Assembly (NCBI RefSeq): GCF_013282095.1
Contig: NZ_BLTJ01000003.1
Location: forward strand, 124,001 to 188,000
Length of the DNA stretch: 64,000 nt
Source: Enterocloster alcoholdehydrogenati
Lineage (GTDB): Bacteria > Bacillota > Clostridia > Lachnospirales > Lachnospiraceae
Direction of reading: 5' to 3'
Shown here: positions 1 to 9,907 of the stretch, in pieces
Numbering within the stretch: position 1 is the first letter of the stretch
Layout of the letters: each line of letters begins with the position of its first letter
The notes under the pieces: generated by a model
The model's input: the letters and a program-made list of their open reading frames with translations, nothing else
Databases searched by the model: none
What the model was told of the DNA's origin: nothing
Program-made: the position numbers and the translations under genes

Positions 1-1
1 G

Positions 2-55
2 TACGAGCAGGTAAAGGTACAGATGCCGAACGGAACCTATACATTTGAGCTGTAG
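2..55 (+). CDS. 3' end of an upstream gene (partial)
   Basis: The frame is open from the window edge and closes with TAG just ahead of gmhB, giving a 17-residue C-terminus ending in TYTFEL. It is too short to identify. In heptose loci the neighbours are often a heptose-phosphate kinase or a nucleotidyltransferase, but nothing here proves either. The gene probably shares a transcript with gmhB, since only a dozen bases separate stop and start. Confidence 0.5.
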   Translation, partial: YEQVKVQMPNGTYTFEL

Positions 56-67
56 TTGGGAAATAAA

Positions 68-733
68 ATGGAAAAAATTGTATTTTTAGACAGAGACGGA
101 ACCCTCAATGAGGAGGTAAATTACCTTCACCGTCCGGAAGATATGCGCCTTTTGCCGGGAGTGCCCCAGGCCCTGGCACGGCTTAAGGAGGCAGGCTTTA
201 AGCTGGTGGTAATCACCAATCAGGCCGGAGTGGCCAGAGGCTACTACAGGGAGGAGGACGTAAAAGCTCTTCATCAGTATATGAACGGACTTCTGGCTGA
301 TTTTGGAGCAGAAATCGACGGCTTTTACTACTGTCCCCACCATCCGGTTCACGGCATTGGAGACTACAAAAAGAACTGCTTATGCAGGAAACCGGGGATT
401 GGGATGTTTTTACAGGCAGAGGAGCAGTTTGCAGTGGACAAAGCCCATTCTTATATGATAGGAGATAAGCTTCTGGATACCAGGGCCGGCCAAAATTACG
501 GCGTTTTCTCTGTTCTGGTAGGAACCGGATATGGAAAAGAACTCCATGAAAAATGTCTGGCAGAGGAAACGAAGGTACCGCCTTATGACTATTATGCGGA
601 TACTCTGGATCAGGCGGCAGACTGGATCCTGAAGCAGGATCAGGAAACAGCTGTCAGGGAACGGGGCGGCGCATACCAGGAGGCAGTATATACACCGGGA
701 ACTGAGGATTCCCGAAGCAGAAAAGAGAGGTAA
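68..733 (+). CDS. gmhB: D-glycero-D-manno-heptose 1,7-bisphosphate 7-phosphatase
   Basis: Cytoplasmic HAD-superfamily phosphatase that removes the C7 phosphate of heptose 1,7-bisphosphate on the way to nucleotide-activated heptose. Motif I FLDRDGT carries the nucleophile D8 and acid D10; VVITNQAG holds motif II; C89, the HH pair near 91, C104 and C106 form the zinc site typical of GmhB; IGDK near 131-134 is the last HAD motif. The length (221 residues) slightly exceeds the usual 180-190 because of a charged C-terminal tail. ATG at 68 is chosen over an in-frame TTG at 56 because the HAD fold starts there. Followed directly by gmhA. Confidence 0.9.
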   Translation: MEKIVFLDRDGTLNEEVNYLHRPEDMRLLPGVPQALARLKEAGFKLVVITNQAGVARGYYREEDVKALHQYMNGLLADFGAEIDGFYYCPHHPVHGIGDYKKNCLCRKPGIGMFLQAEEQFAVDKAHSYMIGDKLLDTRAGQNYGVFSVLVGTGYGKELHEKCLAEETKVPPYDYYADTLDQAADWILKQDQETAVRERGGAYQEAVYTPGTEDSRSRKER

Positions 734-737
734 AGGG

Positions 738-1388
738 ATGGACAGCAGAGATGAGAAACAGATTCTTAAAGATCTGATCCGGCGTTATCAGGCAGTAGAG
801 GCCATTGAAAATGATATTTTTAAGGCGTATGAGATTTTGCGCAGCTGTTTTGAGCAGGGCGGAAAGCTTCTCATCGCCGGAAATGGCGGAAGTTGTGCGG
901 ACAGCGAACATATCGTGGGAGAACTGATGAAGGGATTTGTCAAAAAAAGACCGGTATCGCCGGAATATGCAAAGCGGCTTGAGGCGGCGGACCCGGAGCT
1001 TGGGCCGAAGCTGGCAGCCTGCTTACAGGGCGGCCTTCCGGCTATTGCCCTGACGGGCCACCCGGCGCTGACAACGGCATTTTCTAATGATGTAGACGGC
1101 AGTATGGGATACGCCCAGCAGGTATGCGTCTATGGGAAGGAAGGCGATGTGTTCTTAGGCATCACCACCTCCGGCAATTCAGAAAATATCCTGTATGCAG
1201 CGGCAGCGGCAAGAGCTTCCGGCTTAAAGATCATCGGTCTTACGGGCCGGGACGGCGGAAAACTGAAACGGATGAGCGATGTTTCGGTAGTAGTGCCGGA
1301 GCAGGAAACATATAAGATCCAGGAGCTGCATCTGCCAGTTTACCATGCGCTGTGCCTGATGCTAGAGGAACATTTCTATGAAGTATAG
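738..1388 (+). CDS. gmhA: Sedoheptulose 7-phosphate isomerase
   Basis: SIS-domain isomerase converting sedoheptulose 7-phosphate to D-glycero-D-manno-heptose 7-phosphate, the first dedicated heptose step. The GNGGSCADSEH stretch near residue 50 and the TTSGNSENI loop near residue 140 form the sugar-phosphate site. At 216 residues it is slightly longer than classical GmhA, with an insert after the GNGGS motif. It starts 4 bases after gmhB and ends inside the next gene, so the genes are translationally coupled. Heptose kinase and nucleotidyltransferase are not in the window and probably lie upstream. Confidence 0.92.
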   Translation: MDSRDEKQILKDLIRRYQAVEAIENDIFKAYEILRSCFEQGGKLLIAGNGGSCADSEHIVGELMKGFVKKRPVSPEYAKRLEAADPELGPKLAACLQGGLPAIALTGHPALTTAFSNDVDGSMGYAQQVCVYGKEGDVFLGITTSGNSENILYAAAAARASGLKIIGLTGRDGGKLKRMSDVSVVVPEQETYKIQELHLPVYHALCLMLEEHFYEV

Positions 1389-2163
1389 CCATGTCTTTGC
1401 TATTGCGGCCTATGGGGAATCTCCTTGGCTGGAATCGTGCATCCGTTCGCTGAAGGCCCAGACATCGCTGTCTCCCATTATCCTGTGTACGTCCACGCCA
1501 AGTCGTTTTTTAGAGGAGACGGCAGAGAAATACCGCCTTCCGCTGTATGTGAGGGACGGGATAAGCAGCATCCGGGATGACTGGAACTATGCTTATAAGA
1601 TGGCAGATGCGGACTTTGTGACCATTGCCCATCAGGATGATATGTATCACAGGGAATACGGGGCAGAGCTTTTAAGGGCGGCAGAGCGATGGCCGGATAT
1701 GACTGTGTTTACCACGGATTACGCAATTGTAAAGGGTGCAAAGCTGATCCAGAGTGATTCCCTTTTGTGGGTAAAGCGCCTTTTGCGTCTGCCTCTGCGG
1801 GGATCTGTGCTCAATCACCACACTTTTATAAAGAAACTGCCCCTGATTTTTGGAAATCCCATCTGCTGTCCTGCTACCTCTTACAGTAAGAAACGTCTGG
1901 GAGAGCCCCTTATACAGTCGGAGTACAGCTTTGCACTTGACTGGGATAACATGGTCAGGCTGGCAGAAACGCCAGGGCGGTTTATCTGCCGGGAAAAGCC
2001 GCTTTTATACTACCGGGTTCATGATGGGGCCACGACAAAGGCCTGTATTAAGGATCAGAGAAGATCCAGGGAGGAAGAGGCGATGTTTGCCCGGTTCTGG
2101 CCCAAACCTGTGGTACGGCTTCTGATGCGGGGATATTCCACCGCCTATAAGGAATACGAGTAA
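1378..2163 (+). CDS. Family 2 glycosyltransferase
   Basis: GT-A fold transferase, 261 residues. The N-terminal strand HVFAIAAYGES plus the CIRSLKAQ helix is the GT2 nucleotide-binding start, and IAHQDDMYH carries the metal-binding acidic pair. No membrane segment is evident, so it probably works at the inner face of the membrane on a nucleotide sugar. Its start overlaps the end of gmhA by 11 bases. Acceptor and donor cannot be read from the sequence; the heptose genes next to it make a heptosyl donor possible but unproven. Confidence 0.8.
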   Translation: MKYSHVFAIAAYGESPWLESCIRSLKAQTSLSPIILCTSTPSRFLEETAEKYRLPLYVRDGISSIRDDWNYAYKMADADFVTIAHQDDMYHREYGAELLRAAERWPDMTVFTTDYAIVKGAKLIQSDSLLWVKRLLRLPLRGSVLNHHTFIKKLPLIFGNPICCPATSYSKKRLGEPLIQSEYSFALDWDNMVRLAETPGRFICREKPLLYYRVHDGATTKACIKDQRRSREEEAMFARFWPKPVVRLLMRGYSTAYKEYE

Positions 2164-2179
2164 AGGAAATAGTTCAAGG

Positions 2180-4594
2180 ATGTGCGGCAGTAAAAAGAGA
2201 AGGACAATCCTGAGCCTGGCCCTTTTTTGGGCCCTGGGTCTTTTGATTCTGGGAACAGGATTTGAGGAAACCGTGATGAAGGGCCCTCTGAGAGAGGTAC
2301 TGAAGAAAGAAGAAACAAAGACTATGCTGGTTCAGGTGCTGGCTGTCTTTTTATGGAACCTTGGCTGGCTTTCTCTGGTGAGACGGAGAAAGGCCCAGAT
2401 AGCGGGAACCGCCGTGGGTGTGCTGGGGTTTGCCTGGTGTCATCAGATGCTGGTTCCGGCAGCGGTATCCGGCGCCTGGCTTCTGACGTTAATTGGAGCA
2501 GGAGACAGGATCAACCATCTGATGCTTGGAAATAGAACCGGCAAAAATTACACATCCATCGGGAGAAGCATATTATTTTACCCGGAGCGGATCGCCCTGG
2601 GACTTGTGACGGGCAGTGCCTTTTGGATGGCCGTCGTCTGCGGCGTGTCCCTTACCGGCCATGGGGGCATCGGACTGTGGCGGATTCTGGCCCTGGCGCT
2701 GGGGTTCCTTACGGCAGCAGTCTGGCTTATGAAAGGCCGCTTTTTGGCTGCGGGTGAAAACGCGGCCGGGGCAGGAGCGTCTGTGCAGGGGGTACCCCGG
2801 CGCGACAACACTGTCCCCGGATCTGTCAGAGGGCGTTTTGCGGAAACTTTTTTGCCTGACAATTTTTTACAGGCCCTTCTTACGGCCTTTATTCTCACCA
2901 TGATCTTAATCCAGGCAGGACGGCTCAATATTGAGCTGGATTATGACTCCCTTCACTATGGGCTCCGTTCCCCCTTTGTGCTTGATAATGGAAAGGGGAT
3001 CTATGAGAACCTGGGGATGATCAACCTGGTATACAGCTACAGTAAGGGAGCGGAGGTTTTAAATCTGCCCCTTTCAGGTACGGCAACGTACGGCTTTGTG
3101 CTGACATTTTCCTTCTGGACTACGGTGGGAACGGTTTTACTGGCCGGTCACATGGGAAAACGTTCCGGGGGAAAGAACACGGCGCTGTGGACCGCTGCGG
3201 TCTGTGCGGCCATTCCCGGGATCATGAATATGGCTGTCTCTGCAAAGAGCGACAGCATCACTCTTTTATATCAGGTGATTATCTATGATTTCCTATGCCT
3301 GGCGGCGGAAACTTCAGAAGAAAAAGGGGAAAAAGAAACGCCATGGCTTTTGATGGCCGTAGCGGCCTACCTTGTTACGCTGGTTTTCAAGCCTACGGCT
3401 CTTGTATTTTCCACCGGTCTTGGGGCGGCAGGGCTATTGTCCCTTCTTCTTTGGAAAAAACTCAGAATTGGAAATAAAAGGGGATTTCTCCTCTGGATCT
3501 TTCCGTTGATGGCAACGGCAGGACTGTGGTACAGGACATGGAGAATCGTGGGAGTTCCTGTTACCTCTATTTTTGCCGGTATGTGTGAGAAAATCGGCTT
3601 TGAGGTGAAATACCCGTTTTCATTTGCAAATGTGATCGGCAATCCCTGGGCATTGTCTGCGGGGGAGAAGCTTGCAAGGCTGGCAGAACGCTTAAAAGGG
3701 ATATTGCTGGCGCCGGTTGGAGAAGATATGGAGCACGTAATCATTGCCTGGGGAACCGGCCTGGTGACGGCGCTGCTTCTGCTGTGGTGCGTAAGTCTGT
3801 GCCTCCGGGTTAAGGGGAAGGGCACTTCGGGGACGGCCCGGGATCTGTTTGACGGGCTCCTGATGGCGATTCTTCTGGCAGGTTCTGTGTTAAGCATTTA
3901 CACCCTGACACAGGTAGACGGAAACTATTTTATGCTGGTCTATGCGGTTCTTGCCATCAGCGCAGTGCGTATGGCGGGGGACTGGCTGGACATAGGCCGG
4001 GGAATAAAAACGCCCGGACGTATCTTCAGAGCGGGGCTATGCCTGCTGGCAGTTCCCTTTTTCCTTTTTAGCGCAATGATTACCTGCACTACCAGCTGGG
4101 CGGGAACTCCCGGCTTTACTCCGGTAAAATGGACGGGAAAAGGCTATTATGACCATCGGGCAGAGCGCAGCCAGCGCCGGATCCGCCGAGGCTATGAAAA
4201 CCTGGCCTGCGGTGTGAAGTCCACGGATCGGGTACTGGCCTTTGGTTTTCATCCGGAAATCCTGGATCTGGACTGCAGCGTTCAGAGCTATTATGATGTT
4301 ACCGGCAGCGGAGGAAATGTATATCTGGTGAAGAAACTGGCTTACTTTGAGGAGTTTCTGGAATACGCAGGGATTGACTATTTCTTCGTTCAGGCCGGAT
4401 ATCTGGCAGAACAGCCAAGAGCATTGGAGATAATTGAGGATATGATTGAAGAAGGGACTCTGACCGACCTTACCTTTGAGTGGGGCAATATGAGGGCCAG
4501 GGTGGCTCTGGACCAGAAAACGGAGGAACTTCAGACCGCCCAGGCGGAGATTTTCCGCAAGAATTACTGTATGAGTGAAAATGGATTCCGGTAA
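2180..4594 (+). CDS. Large polytopic membrane protein, GT-C glycosyltransferase-like
   Basis: 804 residues with more than ten hydrophobic segments and a soluble C-terminal domain of roughly 150 residues. The stretch LELDYDSLHYGLR-like around residue 250 (acidic pair just after a membrane segment) resembles the first outer loop of GT-C polyprenyl-phosphate-dependent transferases. It is the first of three consecutive membrane proteins of this kind, which suggests they decorate one surface glycan outside the membrane using lipid-linked sugars supplied by the GtrB-like enzyme later in the locus. Family assignment is by topology only. Confidence 0.6.
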   Translation: MCGSKKRRTILSLALFWALGLLILGTGFEETVMKGPLREVLKKEETKTMLVQVLAVFLWNLGWLSLVRRRKAQIAGTAVGVLGFAWCHQMLVPAAVSGAWLLTLIGAGDRINHLMLGNRTGKNYTSIGRSILFYPERIALGLVTGSAFWMAVVCGVSLTGHGGIGLWRILALALGFLTAAVWLMKGRFLAAGENAAGAGASVQGVPRRDNTVPGSVRGRFAETFLPDNFLQALLTAFILTMILIQAGRLNIELDYDSLHYGLRSPFVLDNGKGIYENLGMINLVYSYSKGAEVLNLPLSGTATYGFVLTFSFWTTVGTVLLAGHMGKRSGGKNTALWTAAVCAAIPGIMNMAVSAKSDSITLLYQVIIYDFLCLAAETSEEKGEKETPWLLMAVAAYLVTLVFKPTALVFSTGLGAAGLLSLLLWKKLRIGNKRGFLLWIFPLMATAGLWYRTWRIVGVPVTSIFAGMCEKIGFEVKYPFSFANVIGNPWALSAGEKLARLAERLKGILLAPVGEDMEHVIIAWGTGLVTALLLLWCVSLCLRVKGKGTSGTARDLFDGLLMAILLAGSVLSIYTLTQVDGNYFMLVYAVLAISAVRMAGDWLDIGRGIKTPGRIFRAGLCLLAVPFFLFSAMITCTTSWAGTPGFTPVKWTGKGYYDHRAERSQRRIRRGYENLACGVKSTDRVLAFGFHPEILDLDCSVQSYYDVTGSGGNVYLVKKLAYFEEFLEYAGIDYFFVQAGYLAEQPRALEIIEDMIEEGTLTDLTFEWGNMRARVALDQKTEELQTAQAEIFRKNYCMSENGFR

Positions 4595-4607
4595 GGAGGC
4601 AGAAACA

Positions 4608-6470
4608 TTGGATGCAAAAGAGAGAATCAAATTCAGGATCGGATTTTCCCGAATGGAGAAGAAATATGAGTGGAAGGATCATCTGATCTTTATGGGGCTG
4701 CTCCTTGGGCTGGCTGTGTGGGTCAACCGGGGGATCGAGATCAGAGGCCTTTATATGGATGACCTGTATTTCTGGTCCTGCTACGGGGAGCAGAGCTTTC
4801 TGCAGTATGTTTTTCCCATGGGAAGTACCCGGTTCCGTTTTCTTTACTATCTGGCAGCCTGGCTGGAAATGGCGGTGGTGGGAAACCGCGTGGCCTGGTT
4901 TGTACCCATCAATATCCTGCTTAACGCAGCATTAGCCTGGTATCTGTATTTTATTGCTCACAGGCTTTCAGGTGCAAAGGCCATTGGCTTTCTTGCAGGC
5001 TCTATGTTTTTATCCAGTCGTATGGCCTATTATCAGATCGGCCAGGTTCTGGGCCTGATGGAGACCATGGCGCTGTGGATGGCAGTGGCAGTGCTGTGGT
5101 GCCTTTACCGCTACATCAATGGGGAAGGAAGGCAGTCTCTCTTTATAAGAGCGTGTATTCTGTACTTTGGAGTCTGCTTTGTCCACGAGAGGTATATGGC
5201 GCTGCTGCCGCTTTTATTTCTGGCTCTTTTGCTGCGCCGCTGCAAAAATCCGGCTCTCTGGGGCGCTGGGGTCGGCTCATTTGTTCTGGTTCAGGCGATC
5301 CGCGCCCTGACCATCGGTTCCGTTCTTCCCGCAGGCACCGGAGGAACCCAGGTGGCGGATACCCTGAATATTCCACAGGCTCTTAAATTTGCATTTAGCC
5401 AGGCGGCGTATGTATTTGGCATTAACGCAGGGCCGGAGCATCTGAACGGCTGCCCCTGGGGGCAGAGCCCGCTGTGGGTGAAGCTTTGTGTGATCCTGGC
5501 GGATATGGCTGTGCTTTTTATGGTATGCGGCCTGTTATCCCGCCTGTTCGGGCCTAAGGGAAAGGGCAGAAGATGGGCGCTCTGGGCAAACGTTCTTCTC
5601 TTTGTGGGCTTTATTGCCTGCAACATTGCCTCATCCAGTGTTACGATCCGGGTGGAGCTGCGTTGGGTGTATGTGTCGCTGGCCGGAGCGCTGCTGTTCC
5701 TTTCATGGATTTACGGGGAACTGACAAGAGGGATGAAAAAGGAACTGTATCTGAAACGGCTCTGGCCCTGGGGGGCCCTCTTTGGGGTTTATGTGCTCCT
5801 TATGCTGCCGGCAGAGTTATTTTACAGAAGCTGTTATCCGAAGCTTTATCTCTGGCCGGATCAGCTGCGGTATAATTCGCTGGCAGAGGAAACCTATGAA
5901 AAGTATGGGGATCGTATATTTGGAAAGACCATTTATATCATGGGGAACAGCTATGAAATGAGCGATTTTACCGCCAGGACCTTCTTTAAGGTATTCGATA
6001 AGGATCGGTTGGCTGAGGGGACGAAGGTAGAGTTTATCGACAGTATCCGGGATATCGGGCTGGTGGATGAGGATATGCTGGTGCTGCGGGAGGATCCGGA
6101 GCATAACGGCTTCCAGGATATTACAGATTTTGTAAGGGAACTGAAGCTTAAGGTGGACTACGGCTACTATCAGGACGGGTGGATGGATGAACACGCCTCC
6201 CTGACGGTGATGGCCGGGAAAGACGGAACGATCCATCTGGAAGTCATGTATCCCGGTATTATGAACGGTGGGGAAATGATTACGATCACAAAGGATGAGG
6301 ATGAGCCGCTGCAGCTGCCCGTCCAGTCCAGTGTGGTAGACGCCACTCTTACAGCAGACCCCTGGCAGATGGTTCATCTGACCTTTGATTATAATTTTTA
6401 TATGCAGAATGCACAGGAACAAAGAGGAAAAGACCGGCTGGCAGCTATTGTCCATATTTTGGCAGACTGA
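4608..6470 (+). CDS. Polytopic membrane protein, GT39-like
   Basis: Second GT-C-like membrane protein, about 620 residues. The sequence GLYMDDLYFW near the N-terminus has the acidic pair expected in the first outer loop of PMT/ArnT-type transferases; a soluble C-terminal domain of about 200 residues follows the last membrane helix. TTG at 4608 is preferred because AAGGAGG lies 8 bases ahead, overlapping the stop of the previous gene; an in-frame ATG at 4575 has no such site. Stop and next start overlap (TGATG). Substrate unknown. Confidence 0.6.
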   Translation: MDAKERIKFRIGFSRMEKKYEWKDHLIFMGLLLGLAVWVNRGIEIRGLYMDDLYFWSCYGEQSFLQYVFPMGSTRFRFLYYLAAWLEMAVVGNRVAWFVPINILLNAALAWYLYFIAHRLSGAKAIGFLAGSMFLSSRMAYYQIGQVLGLMETMALWMAVAVLWCLYRYINGEGRQSLFIRACILYFGVCFVHERYMALLPLLFLALLLRRCKNPALWGAGVGSFVLVQAIRALTIGSVLPAGTGGTQVADTLNIPQALKFAFSQAAYVFGINAGPEHLNGCPWGQSPLWVKLCVILADMAVLFMVCGLLSRLFGPKGKGRRWALWANVLLFVGFIACNIASSSVTIRVELRWVYVSLAGALLFLSWIYGELTRGMKKELYLKRLWPWGALFGVYVLLMLPAELFYRSCYPKLYLWPDQLRYNSLAEETYEKYGDRIFGKTIYIMGNSYEMSDFTARTFFKVFDKDRLAEGTKVEFIDSIRDIGLVDEDMLVLREDPEHNGFQDITDFVRELKLKVDYGYYQDGWMDEHASLTVMAGKDGTIHLEVMYPGIMNGGEMITITKDEDEPLQLPVQSSVVDATLTADPWQMVHLTFDYNFYMQNAQEQRGKDRLAAIVHILAD

Positions 6471-6505
6471 TGAAACGGGGAAGCAATTCAGGAGGTAAGA
6501 CGGCC

Positions 6506-7939
6506 ATGATGGCAGAACTTAAGAATAAAGAGCACTACAGGAAGATCCTTTGCCTGCTGATCCCCCTGGGAGGCGTGGCATTCCTTCTGTGGTATATAAA
6601 AAATTCCACCTGCGACGTGGTATACTCAGACTACATCCGTCTGGTCAACAGTTATCTGCCGGATGTATACGATCCCAGACGTTTCTTTGTGCCTGACGTG
6701 CTCACAAGGATCCCCATTAACTACCTGGAGCGGATCATCAATGTGGAGCTGTTCGGCTTTTCCATTACCTTTGACCGTGTTTTGGGAGCTGTAAGCCTGG
6801 GACTGGCTGCCTGGGCATTTGGGGTATATTTCATACGCAGACGCCTGGGGACTGTCTGGTTTTTGCTGACCATGGCGGTGATGTTCAGCCTGAATAAATG
6901 GGAGATGATTACAAACGGAAGCGGCTGGTCTCATTTCTTTGCCTTTGCCTGCTTTTATTACCATGAGCTTGTATTTGACCGCGTATGGGCGGGAGAGGAA
7001 AAACGGGGAGATACGCTTCAGCTGATCCTGCTGCCTTTTCTTATCATCCTTGGAACGGCAGGCCCCTACTGCGCCATCTACGCAGTGGTGATGATACTGT
7101 CTGCGGCAGCCGGAATCCTGAGAGCGCGGATAAGAAAGGAAGGTTCATCCTCCCGCCGTTACCTGGTGTTTTTATTTGCCTCCCTGATCCCCCTGCTCCT
7201 TTACATCCTCAGCAATTCCTTTGCCGTAGAGGAACACGCCGGAGCTACGGGCCGTTCTCTGGGAGCGCTGTTAGCGGATGCACCGTCCTTTCCAGTGAGA
7301 TTTATCCTCAAATCTCTGGCGGGAATGGTGATTGGGGGAGAAGAACTGATCCAGTGGATAGAAAAGGGACAGATGACAGACAATATCTGTTATCTGTTAG
7401 GTCTGTTTGTAGCAGCAGGCTATCTCTGGGCGCTGTGGCTGTATCTTCGGCACCGTCTGTATGAAAGAACCCTGTTCCCCCTGATGCTTCTGACAGGCGG
7501 AGCATTAAACCATGTGCTGATCTTCCTTTCCAGATACATTTTTGAAAAGGAAAATTACGCGTTAAGTTCCCGGTATGCCCTGCAGTTTCAGGTCGGGATT
7601 CTGGGAATCATCCTGACCTTTGCCCTGGTAAGCAAGGCAAAAGAGAAGGTCTATCCCGCGGGACGGGCCTTTATGGCTTTGTTCTGTATTGCAATCCTCC
7701 TGGGAAATGGTTATACTACATATCGTGAGATAAAAAAAGCACCGTATCGGGAAGAGCGGTTTGAACAGATGGAGCAGCTGGCGCCCCTGATGCCTTTCTT
7801 AAGCGATGAGGAGATGATGGAAATGGAGCCTGCGGCCCCGGATCTTTATGAATACCGCAAAGGGACGGATCAGATACGAAACGCCTTTAGGATCCTTGAA
7901 GAAAACGGCCTGAATGTATTTAGAAAACCTGCATCGTAA
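6506..7939 (+). CDS. Polytopic membrane protein of the polysaccharide locus
   Basis: Third membrane protein in the row, about 477 residues with roughly ten predicted helices. An early outer loop contains CDVVYSDYIR, again an acidic motif after the first helix, so it is probably another lipid-linked sugar transferase or a glycan export/polymerase component. ATG at 6506 follows AGGAGG by 10 bases and is preferred; an earlier ATG overlaps the previous stop and has a poor ribosome site. No strong family match is recognised. Confidence 0.55.
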   Translation: MMAELKNKEHYRKILCLLIPLGGVAFLLWYIKNSTCDVVYSDYIRLVNSYLPDVYDPRRFFVPDVLTRIPINYLERIINVELFGFSITFDRVLGAVSLGLAAWAFGVYFIRRRLGTVWFLLTMAVMFSLNKWEMITNGSGWSHFFAFACFYYHELVFDRVWAGEEKRGDTLQLILLPFLIILGTAGPYCAIYAVVMILSAAAGILRARIRKEGSSSRRYLVFLFASLIPLLLYILSNSFAVEEHAGATGRSLGALLADAPSFPVRFILKSLAGMVIGGEELIQWIEKGQMTDNICYLLGLFVAAGYLWALWLYLRHRLYERTLFPLMLLTGGALNHVLIFLSRYIFEKENYALSSRYALQFQVGILGIILTFALVSKAKEKVYPAGRAFMALFCIAILLGNGYTTYREIKKAPYREERFEQMEQLAPLMPFLSDEEMMEMEPAAPDLYEYRKGTDQIRNAFRILEENGLNVFRKPAS

Positions 7940-8019
7940 AGGAGATACGCCAAAGGCTCCATGCTTTCGCAAAGCATATGAAATGAGAGTATACAAGATG
8001 AAAATGGAGGAGAAATTTC

Positions 8020-8796
8020 ATGAAAGTTGTAATATTAGCAGGGGGCTTCGGCACCCGGATCAGCGAGGAGAGCCATTTAAAGCCAAAGCCTATGATCGAG
8101 ATCGGTGAAAAGCCCATCCTGTGGCACATTATGAAGTATTATTCCGAATACGGCTATCATGATTTTGTGATCTGCCTGGGCTATAAGCAGTACGTGGTAA
8201 AGGAATTTTTCGCCGACTATTTTCTTCATACCTCAGATGTGACCTTTGATCTGGCAAATAACCGGATGGAGGTTCACAACAACTACTCCGAGCCATGGAA
8301 AGTGACCCTGGTGGATACAGGCCTCAACACCATGACCGGAGGCCGGGTAAAGAGGATCCAGCCATATATTGGAAATGAACCCTTTATGCTTACATACGGG
8401 GACGGAGTTTCCAATGTAGACTTAAAGGCACTGGTGGATTTCCACAGATCCCATAAAAAGACGGCCACCATTACAACCGTAAATCTGGGCCAGTCCAAGG
8501 GAGTTTTAAACATTGATGATAATAACAGCGTCCTTTCCTTCCGGGAAAAGGATGATAATGACGGCGCTCTTATAAACGGCGGCTTTATGGTGCTTAATCC
8601 CGAGGTCTTTGACTACTTAAAGGATGATGCTACAGTGTTTGAGAGAGAACCCATGGAGCGGCTGGCGGCAGAGGGACAGATGAAATCCTACTACCACAAG
8701 GGCTTCTGGCAGTGCATGGACACCCAGCGGGAGATGAAGAAGCTGGAAGAACTGTGGCAGTCGAAAAATGCGCCGTGGAAGATCTGGAAGGACTGA
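8020..8796 (+). CDS. rfbF: Glucose-1-phosphate cytidylyltransferase
   Basis: Forms CDP-glucose from CTP and glucose 1-phosphate, the entry step of CDP-3,6-dideoxyhexose synthesis. The start MKVVILAGGFGTR is the nucleotidyltransferase signature; KPKPMIEIGEKPILWHIM and MLTYGDGVSNVD (metal aspartate) are characteristic of RfbF. Length 258 matches the family. AATGGAGGAG precedes the ATG. It overlaps nothing but is followed within about 20 bases by rfbG, so rfbF-G-H form one unit. Highly conserved and confidently assigned. Confidence 0.95.
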   Translation: MKVVILAGGFGTRISEESHLKPKPMIEIGEKPILWHIMKYYSEYGYHDFVICLGYKQYVVKEFFADYFLHTSDVTFDLANNRMEVHNNYSEPWKVTLVDTGLNTMTGGRVKRIQPYIGNEPFMLTYGDGVSNVDLKALVDFHRSHKKTATITTVNLGQSKGVLNIDDNNSVLSFREKDDNDGALINGGFMVLNPEVFDYLKDDATVFEREPMERLAAEGQMKSYYHKGFWQCMDTQREMKKLEELWQSKNAPWKIWKD

Positions 8797-8818
8797 AAAA
8801 GACAAAGGAGATCGGAAC

Positions 8819-9877
8819 ATGACCATAGAAACATTAAGAGCCTTTTACGAAAATAAACGGGTGCTGATCACCGGCCATACCGGCTTTAAGGGGGCGTGGC
8901 TGACCCGGATTCTGACGCTTGCAGGAGCAAAGGTGACCGGCTATTCTCTGACTTTGCCTACGGATCCCAGCCTGTTTGAGATTGCGGGGCTGGAGGAAAC
9001 CATGGACAGCATCATTGGCGATATCCGGGATCTGGGGCATCTGCGCCGGGTTTTTGAGGAGGCAAAGCCAGAGATAGTATTTCATCTGGCAGCCCAGCCC
9101 ATTGTACGGGAATCCTATAAGGAACCGGTATACACCTATGAGACGAATGTAATGGGCACTGTAAATATTTTAGAATGTGTCCGCCATACCCCCGGCGTAC
9201 GATCCTTCTTAAACGTCACCACGGATAAGGTTTATGAAAATAAAGAGTGGGAATACGGCTACCGGGAATGTGACAATCTGGACGGCTATGACCCCTATTC
9301 CAACAGTAAATCCTGCTCCGAACTTGTGACCCACAGCTATAAAAAGTCCTTTTTTGAGGACGGACGCTGCGCCATTTCCACCGCCCGCGCAGGAAATGTC
9401 ATCGGCGGCGGCGATTTTGCAGCAGATCGGATTATCCCCGACTGTGTAAGGGCGGCTGCTGCGGGCAAAACCATTATCGTAAGAAATCCACATTCCATCC
9501 GCCCCTTCCAGCACGTGATGGAGCCCCTTGCCATTTACTTAACCATTGCCATGAAGCAGTACGAGGACAGGGCATATGAGGGCTATTACAACGTAGGCCC
9601 CGATGACAGGGACTGTGTTGCAACCGGAACGCTGGCAGATTTGTTCTGCACCGCCTGGGGAAACGGACAGACCTGGGAAAATCAGTGGATGGGAGGCCCT
9701 CATGAGGCTAATTTCCTGAAACTGGACTGTTCCAGGATTAAGCACGTATTCGGCTGGACGCCCAGGTATAGTGTAAAAGAAGCAGTGGAAAAGACGGTGG
9801 AGTGGTCCAGGGAGTACCTGGAGGGCGCAGACATGATGGAGGTCATGGATCGTCAGATCCGGGAATTTTTCGTGTGA
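8819..9877 (+). CDS. rfbG: CDP-glucose 4,6-dehydratase
   Basis: NAD-dependent extended SDR enzyme that converts CDP-glucose to CDP-4-dehydro-6-deoxyglucose. GHTGFKGAWL near the start is the Rossmann loop, VTTDKVYEN supplies the catalytic Thr-Asp-Lys region, and YSNSK is the YxxxK pair. ATG at 8819 follows AAGGAGATCGGAAC; an upstream in-frame methionine lies inside rfbF and has no good site. 352 residues, as expected. Substrate comes from RfbF and product goes to RfbH. Confidence 0.94.
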   Translation: MTIETLRAFYENKRVLITGHTGFKGAWLTRILTLAGAKVTGYSLTLPTDPSLFEIAGLEETMDSIIGDIRDLGHLRRVFEEAKPEIVFHLAAQPIVRESYKEPVYTYETNVMGTVNILECVRHTPGVRSFLNVTTDKVYENKEWEYGYRECDNLDGYDPYSNSKSCSELVTHSYKKSFFEDGRCAISTARAGNVIGGGDFAADRIIPDCVRAAAAGKTIIVRNPHSIRPFQHVMEPLAIYLTIAMKQYEDRAYEGYYNVGPDDRDCVATGTLADLFCTAWGNGQTWENQWMGGPHEANFLKLDCSRIKHVFGWTPRYSVKEAVEKTVEWSREYLEGADMMEVMDRQIREFFV

Positions 9878-9907
9878 CCCAACAATTTAAAGAGGAGATA
9901 ACTGACT

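Noticed and set aside
4037-4630. Minus-strand frame of 197 codons opposite the GT-C-like gene
   Set aside because: It is a shadow of the membrane protein gene and has no ribosome site or family match.
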